Origin: Epiperipatus broadwayi
Lineage: Eukaryota > Onychophora > Udeonychophora > Euonychophora > Peripatidae
Direction: 5' to 3'
Length of the DNA: 64,000 bases
NCBI GenBank assembly: GCA_028023455.1
Contig: JAQFVV010000021.1
Coordinates: forward strand, 3,500,853-3,564,852
Made by a program: the position numbers and the translations under genes. This document shows positions 56,712-64,000 of the stretch, in pieces; within the stretch, counting starts at the first letter, position 1, and every line of letters begins with the position of its first letter. Below the pieces are notes generated by a model. It was not told the origin of the DNA, made no database searches, and worked only from the letters and a program-made list of their open reading frames with translations.

Positions 56712-59597
56712 TATCATCATTATCATTGACTATTATCGATTCACTGCAGGATGAAGGTTTCTCAAAGTTCAATCCATCATCTCCAATTTCTAGCCTCTCT
56801 TCTCCACATCACTCATGCACACTTTCTTATTTCAATCCATCTCACATGTGGTCACTTTCTGGGTCTTTTACAATTTCTTGGCATCCTGTTTAAAATTTCA
56901 ATTGTTCATTTATTATCATCTCTTTTAACAATATGTCCATCCCAATTCCACTTCAGTCTTTCAATTCTTTCAATGATGTCAGTAACACCTATTTGTTCTC
57001 CTACCCATGTATTGCATTTTCAATCTCTTCTTGTTACTTCTAACATGTATCTCTCCATACTTCTTTGAGTAGTCTGAAGTATCCGTATTGCTCTTCTATT
57101 AAGTGTCCAAGTCTCAGATTCATAAGTAAGAACTGATAAAACATATTTATTAAAAACCTTCCTTTTCAAACACATAAGCATATTTACTTTTAATATTAAG
57201 TTATTTCTATGAAAAGCACTCCAATTAAGTTTAATTCTATGATTAATTTTATCCATTATGTTTCCATCCATTGTAATAATCTGACCAAGATATTTGTAGC
57301 TGTTAACTTCTTTTAACTCATCATAATCAATCTTTATTTTCATCTTTTGAGAAAATCCATTGAACATTACTTTAGTTTTTTTAACATTTACCTTTAGTCT
57401 TACTTTCATCTGATAATTCTTGCAACATTTCCTGCAGTTCTAAAGCATTATTTGCAAAATCTAAATGACTAAAATAATGTCCATTTACTTTTACTCCTTT
57501 GGCTTCCCATTTTAATCCACAAAATATTTCTTGCAACACTGCTGTAAAAAGTTTTGGAGATATGGAGTCACCCTGTCTTACACCCTTCTCAATGTTAATC
57601 TTCTAGTGTCATTATATAATCTAATTGTTGCTGTTGCATTTTTATAAATATTCTTCAGAATATGACAATATCCTGGATCTATACCTTGATGATCCAATAC
57701 TTTAATCTCTGAATAAATGCTTATAGAATCAAATGCCTTTTCATAATCTACAAATCCAAAGCATAATGGCAACTCATATTCATTTGTCCTTTCTACAACT
57801 TCTCTCAATACCTGGATGTGAACTACTGTACTAAAACCACTTTTAAATCCAGCTTGTTCTCTTGCTTGCTGGAAATCCAATGTTCTCTATAGATGAGTTG
57901 TAATTATCTTGGTAAAAATTTTGTATAAAACTGATAAAAGGCTGATAGGTCTGTAATTTCAAATATCTTCTTTATCACTTTTTTAAATATTAATACTGCA
58001 TTCTTCCAATCATCTGATACATCTTTATCATTTAGACATTTGGTATATAACTTTGCCAAAAAAATTTCTTTACCTGCTTCTTTTAATATATTGATTATAA
58101 TTCCATCATTACTTGGAGCTTTTCCCTTTTTCATAAATTTAATTGCATGTTTCATTTAAAATCCTGAAACAATTAAGAAGATATAATAGATGTAGGAGGT
58201 ACTTATTCTTTATTACTATATAATTCTTGATAGAACTCTTCTATCCATTTCATGATATCTCTCTTTTTAGTAATAATTCCATCTTTTTTTCTTATTGCAG
58301 ATGTTTCCTACCAATACCAAAATGTTGTTTTACACTCTTTAGACTTGTATTTTCTTCTACAGCTTTCCTTGCTAATTCACAATTATACTTTCTTATAGCA
58401 TTATCAACTCTTTTTCATACCATTTTGCAAAATTCAAGATTTTCAATCCTTCTTAATGCATCATTTTTATGTATCTTCATATTCCTTCTTTTCTTCATAA
58501 ATTCTTTAATCTCAGTAGAAATTTTACTTGTCAATTGCTGCTTCTTTCTACCAGCTATCTTTGTTGCAGTTTTTAAGTGTATCAGTTATTTTCCTATTAA
58601 TTTCATTCAAATCTGAATCATGTTCAAAATCTACTAATATTTAAAAACAATTTGCAAGTTCTAATTTAAATTCATTAGAATGTTTCTGAAAATTAGGAAT
58701 ATCAACTGTAAATATTGTTTTTCTTAATAATTTTTGTTTCTCTAGTTTTGCATTAACTTGAATTTATTAAGAACATTACAATCTTGAAATATGTATTTTC
58801 TGTTAATCAAAATATAATCCAATTCTGCTGTACCTTCATTTGAATGCTTCCATATCCATTACCTTTTAACATTTTTCTCAAAAAAAAGAATTCATTATAT
58901 ATAAAGTTTTTCTTTTTCTGCAAACTCTACAAGTCTATTGTGTTTTCCTGAAGGTTTGTGATGGCAGTATTTTAGTTGTATTTATATAATGGACTATTTC
59001 TATCCTCTAATATAAGTATTGAATGTCTTGCAAAAAAATTAACTTTATTTAAATATTCCAAATACATTCAACTGTTAGAATATGCACAATATTTCATGAG
59101 ATATTACTCTCGTCTCTTCTTCAGATGTTGCTGGCCTGACCAGTGACAGTACTAGCATAGGAATCGAACCTGGGCCCTTAGATTCTTAAATATTGAGTTT
59201 TATGGTAATGCTGTTGGTTAGAGTGTTACCATAAAACTCAATTTTTAAAAGTATTATCATAAAACTCAATATTTAAGAATCTAAGAGCCCAGGTTTGATT
59301 CCTAGCTAGTACTGTCACTGGTCAGACCAGCAACACCTGAAGAAGAGAAAAATAATACTTCTCAAAATATTGTGCATATACTAACCTGTGTGCTATATTA
59401 CTAACAGTTGAATGTAATTGGAATATTTAAATAAAGTTAATTTTTTCTCAAGACTTATATTAGATGATAGAAATAGTCTAATATGTAAATACATCCATAA
59501 GTCTATGCCTTCTCTCATTTCAATTACCATAACCAAATTTACCTACAGTACTTTCATCTTTCATTTGTTTACCAATTCTAGCATTAATGTCTCCCAT
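56712..59597 (-). mobile_element. RTE-type LINE, copy F (decayed, with nested insertion)
   Basis: Reverse-oriented copy from the CATCATTATCATT simple repeat (56717) through the C-terminal tail, thumb, RT palm ([11 protein letters not shown] near 57730-57765) and KAPSNDGI (near 58100), to part of the endonuclease (59507-59597), where it is truncated. It has several frameshifts and short deletions; in the FADD region about 20 codons are missing near 57450. It is split by the inverted double SINE at 58939-59498. Confidence 0.85.
58939..59498. mobile_element. Inverted double SINE nested in RTE copy F, 8-bp TSD
   Basis: A 560-bp imperfect palindrome flanked by AAGTCTAT at 58931-58938 and 59499-59506. 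Copy B of the same LINE keeps the uninterrupted site (near 32155-32165), which confirms the insertion. Each half carries 'actagcNaggaatcNaacctgggNNcttagattcttaaatattgag', the reverse of a tRNA B-box and body. A tRNA A-box-like 'ttggttagagtgttacc' lies at the centre (59214-59230). Second copy at 18321-18840. Confidence 0.85.
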
Positions 59598-59908
59598 AGA
59601 CATATAGATATACATGTGTATATGATGCATACACACAAAGTAAACGATCTTATACAATTACAAGATTACAAAGATATATTCTTATCCTGATTTTTTGACA
59701 TACGTAAAAGTGACTGAATTTATAAGTGTTTATCACAAGAATTATCCTGAACATTGATTGCTAATATTAAAATAAGATAAATTAGAAAAAGTAAAAAAAT
59801 ATTTGTAGATATTATGTATAACTTATAAATGAAAATCTTTTATTAATAAAAAATATTTTGTATTTAATTTTTTTGTACTTTCTTTTTTTTTTTTTTTTTA
59901 TAAAAATG

Positions 59909-59940
59909 CCCCCCCCCCCCCCCAAAAAAAAAAAAAAAAA
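59909..59940. repeat. C-run abutting an A-run
   Basis: About 15 C followed by about 17 A, next to a 19-nt T run upstream (59883-59899). Similar C/A junctions occur at 27950-27986. Lengths may be unreliable in the assembly. Confidence 0.85.
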
Positions 59941-60137
59941 CCTAGATTGTCTGTCTTAAAGCAGAGAAAAACAAAAATCTTTGAAGTCTGGTGCTCAGAA
60001 CTCACATTAGGATTTAAATAGGAACAAATGATACATTCAAAATGCAAAAAATATATTTTGTATACCTGTAGCGTATAGAATACATAATTTTTAAGTTTTA
60101 ATTTCACTGTTTGTTAATTAATCAGTAATCGAACTAA

Positions 60138-61135
60138 TGTTTTTATTCTTTCTCCCTCTGTTTGTCTTCTTTCTCTCTATCCTTCTTCCTTTCTTTTGTC
60201 TTCCACTGCTTCCATGTATATCCCTGATTTCTCTCCCTTTTTCTCTCTCTTCCATCTCTATTCCTTTCTTTTCTCACTCATTTCAATCGTTCTTCCACTG
60301 TGTTCTTTCCTCTATTCACTCATCACATTCAACTTGCCCTTTTATTGTTTTTTTTCATTTTCTTCTCTTCTTTTCTCTTCCTCCTTTTCTCTGTCTGCCT
60401 TTCTAATTTCCCATTATTTTTGCCACTCTGTTCCATTTTCTCTATTTGCTTTTATCTAGTTCACTCTTTCCTCACCTTCCTTAACTTTTATCTTATTTTC
60501 TCTCTCTTTCTGTTTCTTTATTTTTCTTCATTTTCTGTTCTTCCTTAAATGTCATGGGTTCTCTCCTTTTTCTTTTTTCCCCTGCCTCTATTTCACTCAT
60601 TCACCCTATTTCTGCTTTTCTACCTCACTCTCTTTTCCTGATTATTTCTATTCATCCCTTTTTACTTATTTTCTTTGCCCTTTCTGTCTTTTTTCTCTTC
60701 CACTTTGCTGTTTTTTTCTCTTCATGTTTACCTTTCTCTCTCCCTCTAAACTTTCTCTTCTTTCTTTACTTCCCCTTTGTCTCTCTTATCTATCATCTCC
60801 TTTTCCTATCCATTTTTTCCTTAAGTTCACTCTTATTTTTCTGTCTTGCTCCAGCTCACAAATATTTTTCTATCAATCTTTGTCCTTTATATTTCATCAT
60901 CTTTTTATTTTCTAACTTTATCTTCTTCTCTTGCTCATTTCCTTTTTCTTTCACCCTATTCTTCATTTCTCATTCTCTGGTCATTTCATTTTCCTCCTCA
61001 CTTTTTCCTTACTTGTCTATCTCAAGTCTTTTTCTTTTCACATCCTCTCCTATTCTCTTTCTCTCTTTATCCTTTTTTCATCTTTCTACTCCCCCCCCCA
61101 TCTTTTCTTCTCTTCTTCTGCTCACTTTATTTCAC
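60138..61135 (+). repeat. ~1-kb polypyrimidine tract
   Basis: Nearly all bases on the plus strand are C or T, in non-repetitive mixtures such as tctttctccctctg and cttcttcctttc, with only scattered purines. The overlapping long open frames are Phe/Ser/Leu-rich artefacts. It lies in the sense orientation of the complexin pre-mRNA and ends about 184 nt upstream of the exon at 61319. Confidence 0.95.
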
Positions 61136-61318
61136 TTAATATATATACATCAATAGAATTTATTACCACTTAGTTCATTTATTTATTTTTATTTTTAACT
61201 ATGTTTGTATACAATATGTAGGAAAAACAATTATTTCAATTATATAGTAGTAATCTTTCTTAATGTTACTATTTTTTCTTTTTCTTTTTTTGGTTTTGTT
61301 ATATTTGTTTTTCTTTAG

Positions 61319-61454
61319 TATGGATTAAAAAAGAAGGAACCTGAACAACCTGTTGAGCCCCCTGGGATGGAAGGCAGATTGACCCGACATAAGAAAACCC
61401 CTGAAGAAATGGCTAAAGAGAAGGAAACCGACTCGGATGAAGAGGATTTACAAA
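61319..61454 (+). CDS. cpx: Complexin, post-helix exon
   Basis: Begins in phase 0 directly after GIRDK with YGLKKKEPEQPVEPPG and ends in phase 1 at CAA-A, followed by a gtaaat donor (45 codons plus one base). The first residue is the Tyr equivalent to mammalian Y70, a key SNARE contact, followed by the conserved KKK patch. The rest, RLTRHKKTPEEMAKEKETDSDEEDLQ, matches the invertebrate complexin C-terminal domain, whose KKTPEE block is typical. The terminal exon, which in many invertebrate complexins ends in a CaaX prenylation box, is not found in the remaining 2.5 kb. Confidence 0.93.
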
Positions 61455-63084
61455 GTAAATTCTCCTCACTTTGCTGTTGCATGAGTTTTGTGTAAAGTTA
61501 AACTAGTCTAAATGTAGTTTATGACAACAAATTTTTCATTAAGAATTATTCATGAGTCCATCTCTTCTATAACTAGAAGAGTTTTGTTAGAATAATTTCA
61601 GACAACTGACCTGTGGTCTGCCTTTTCAGTATGTGATATTTCTTTTTCTTTCAAGTTACAAACCAATACGGTGAAATAGCACTGATCTTTTACTCGCTCT
61701 GTACAATGAAAATATATCTTTAATTGCAAACATAGATGAGACTATTTAACGTCTTTCTTTATTACAGATGTTATAATTTCTTATAACTTGTAGGCAAACA
61801 AGCTTAGAAAAACATGAAATTTATTAGGTTTAAGATTTATTTTTTTGTTGTTAATTAACATATTCAACACTCACATGTTGAATGCAGATTCAGAAATGTT
61901 CTCTTTCTTATATATAAATTAAAACAATCCTTTACAATCAGTATTATTATTCTTTCTAGAGTTCAACTCTAGAGTGTTGTCTGTTAAGTGTCCTTGTCGT
62001 GTTTAATTTTATTGAATACTAGAATAGCATCTCAATTTCTCAGCAACATTTGATGATAGTATTTAAAGATGAGTAAAATTATCAATTTTAGTTCATTTAC
62101 TAAAGTTAATAGATTATGCAAATCTGTTTCTGATTCTAGCTAACATATCAAATTTTTTACTACTACTATCATAAAAAATAGTATTAAAATAAAGGCTTTA
62201 ATAGTAAAAAAAAGAAAATAATATAATTAATTAACACGTAATTAATGAACTATATTTTAGTAGTTTTCTTTAACATCTTCTAAACCTTAATCAGTGCCGT
62301 GTTTAAAAGTAGATATAGAATTTGTTTTCTTCACAATTTTACTAGAAAATATTCAAGTTATATATATATTTTACTTTATTTAAAATAGTATTGGTAAGAT
62401 TTTTTTTTAGCATTTAATAATTACATCAATCTGTTTGTTTTTTTATTGCTACTTCTATTTTAATATGATTTGTTTTTGTCTTTTTTATTTATTTTGCAAT
62501 TGATATTAATTTGAAAGACAGTTGTTACGTCATAGCCAAGATTTTATCTTGACTCAACGCTTTTGGCTAATTAATTTATAATGGATTTCCAATATAGAAT
62601 TGTTTCCATTTTATAGGACCAGCCAGAATTTATTTCTAACGTATGGTGCTCTCTTGTGTTATATTGTGATACTGTTTATAATTGTTGACATTTATTAGTA
62701 AAAAAAAAAAAAAAATAAGAAGTTATTCAAACTGTTCTAAAATTAACTTATTTTATCCACTCAAAACTTTTTCCATTTTAATTATACTTTTTTTTTAATA
62801 TTATCATTTGTAAATTTCACTAGAAAAAAAAAAACATGTGAATCCTAATGTTATTAAATAAATGTTATTTTTTATTAATTTTTTTATGTATATTGTAATT
62901 CCTTATTAGAATTAATCACATACTAATTACACATTCACATTATTTTATGATGACGTTACACTTGAACACAGCTGCCGAATAAATCCCACACTTCACTACT
63001 ACCATTTTTCAAAATATGCATATCGTAATTTGCACATCTGATCATAACATACAATGCTGGATTTGCATTTTTTTTTTCCAAAAA
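61455..63084 (+). other. Start of the next complexin intron
   Basis: AT-rich, with several long A or T runs. I found no sequence encoding the expected complexin C terminus and no recognised mobile element before 63085. Confidence 0.6.
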
Positions 63085-63097
63085 AACTTTAGTTTGT

Positions 63098-63164
63098 CAA
63101 GCGTTGGTGTTCGAGAGTAGCAGGTTCCTTCCCGGCCGATGCTATGACACATAAAAAAAAAAAC
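63098..63164 (+). mobile_element. SINE-alpha, internally deleted, 13-bp TSD
   Basis: Only the first bases of the head (caagcgttggtg), the B-box half (tccttcccggccgatgct) and the tail TGACACATAAAAA remain. Flanked by AACTTTAGTTTGT at 63085-63097 and 63165-63177, so it was inserted by retroposition. The deletion removes the A box and anticodon arm. Confidence 0.8.
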
Positions 63165-63229
63165 AACTTTAGTTTGTTATATCAACAGGTGATATGTCAA
63201 TTTATACCAGACATCACCTATTTAAAACA

Positions 63230-63720
63230 ATTATAATACCTAAATAAATGGCAAAGTTTTTGAAAATTTTGGAATAAAAATAAACGCAAATAAAACTAAA
63301 ACGGCGAACGTGTAAAAAGAAGAAAAGATTAAGATAAGCAACATTGGACATAAAATAAAAGCATATTAAAACAATAGGTACATTAGCTAACTAATTATGA
63401 AAATAACATTTAAAAAAATTAGAATAATAATTCCAATAGTTAACTGGCTTTTTATAAAGGACAATTAAAATTATATCTAAGAAATAATTGTTAAGATTAT
63501 AGCTTCATATGGAGCAGAAATGTGGATAATTAAGAAAAGTTGGGGGGAGTGGATTTGGAAATGAATGAAACAAATAAATTGAAAAATAGAACAAAAAAAT
63601 AGAGAACAGTTGAAAAGATTAAATGGAAAATCATTTTTGACGAAATTATGGAAAATAAATAAATTGTTAAGCATGTATTTGGAGATTGAGGAATCAGGAA
63701 GAGATGCATTAAGGGATATT
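63230..63720 (+). pseudogene. LINE C-terminal relic
   Basis: A piece FGIKINANKTKTA (as in the KINVKKTK block of the RTE RT) lies near 63268-63305. IIASYGAEMWIIKKS (the YGxExW landmark) follows near 63495-63540. Stops and small shifts are common. The spacing matches an RTE-type thumb and tail. Confidence 0.55.
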
Positions 63721-63744
63721 AGAATGTATTTTAAAAAAATAGCA

Positions 63745-64000
63745 TCAGAAAATATATATATGATAATTTTTATTAGTCATTCATTAGATTAAACATTAAC
63801 CAATAATGAATAATATATCTATAGTATAATTTTCACTATACCTGTCTCACACAAGGTAGGGACTAGTTTCTATCCATTTTTAATACCTTGTGGACAGATG
63901 TAATCATAAACAAATGACCAAAGACATATAAAACAGATGTATGATCCCCAAGATCATGCTGAAACAGCACTCATCAGTTTGCCCAGACCACAATCTCTTA
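63745..64000 (-). mobile_element. E-type hammerhead-bearing repeat, cut by window end
   Basis: Matches 46317-46575 over its whole length ('tagtcattcattagatta', 'tctcacacaaggtagggact', 'ccccaagatcatgctgaaacagcactcatcagtttgcccagacca'). The hammerhead core strand CTGATGA is present (63977-63971, minus), but about nine bases including GAAA are deleted, so it is inactive. Confidence 0.6.

Larger units (their letters stand above)
50505..61318 (+). other. Complexin intron (about 10.8 kb)
   Basis: From the donor at 50505 to the tttctttag acceptor ending at 61318. The first 1.4 kb (50505-51880) is AT-rich with no recognised feature. The rest holds the repeats listed separately, RTE copy F, and a polypyrimidine tract just before the 3' end. 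Confidence 0.9.

Noticed and set aside
60137-61173. Several overlapping open frames of 60-200 codons in the polypyrimidine tract
   Set aside because: They encode only Phe/Ser/Leu-rich sequence dictated by C/T composition, in all three frames at once, with no domain.
63477-63792. 60-65-codon open frames near the window end
   Set aside because: Both overlap the decayed LINE tail and have no domain of their own.
61455-64000. Terminal complexin exon with a CaaX-type end
   Set aside because: No acceptor followed by a plausible C-terminal complexin sequence was found; it most likely lies beyond the window.

Overview
The window is AT-rich animal nuclear DNA. It is most likely from a coleoid cephalopod, probably an octopus-like genome. 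This rests on a spliced, mollusc-type complexin gene with very long introns, several RTE-type LINE families, and tRNA-derived SINEs. The species call is inference. I see no bacterial operons, CRISPR arrays, rRNA genes or convincing functional tRNA genes.

One host gene is recognisable: complexin on the + strand, the SNARE-binding regulator of synaptic vesicle fusion. Three coding pieces fit together in frame. They are a likely 15-nt microexon (2756-2770), the central-helix exon (50335-50504) and the next exon (61319-61454). The N-terminal exon and the C-terminal exon are outside the window. Everything else lies in its introns: about 47.6 kb (2771-50334), about 10.8 kb (50505-61318), and the start of a third. 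A ~1 kb polypyrimidine tract (60138-61135) ends just upstream of the last exon.

The introns are filled with mobile DNA. One RTE LINE family has six copies: nearly full length at 7965-11028 (+) and 29646-32895 (-), truncated at 16380-17815 (-), 25571-25960 (-), 46840-48358 (+) and 56712-59597 (-). Older LINE relics lie at 4600-6835, 11440-12985, 19960-21145, 39115-39560 and 63230-63720. A different LINE lies at 43600-45712. There is a probable Penelope-type GIY-YIG relic (about 19085-19510) and a hAT-type MITE with an 8-bp target duplication (26921-27415). Seven tRNA-headed SINEs are present, six of them with clear target-site duplications. Further SINE arrays, palindromic elements, a satellite grown from a reverse-transcriptase fragment, and microsatellites make up much of the rest.

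The most interesting signal is a set of ~350-420-bp repeats that carry type I hammerhead self-cleaving ribozyme motifs. About fifteen copies in three sequence subfamilies are seen, and about nine can be folded with most or all of the catalytic core. Helices I and II show compensatory changes between copies. One locus (54128-54884) is a two-monomer tandem with an 11-bp target-site duplication and a 5' inversion, which is what a retrotransposed small circular or multimeric ribozyme RNA (an animal 'retrozyme') would leave. Other copies have short terminal direct repeats one monomer apart. The Penelope-type relic nearby is a candidate source of mobilising enzymes, because Penelope-like elements are known to carry hammerheads.
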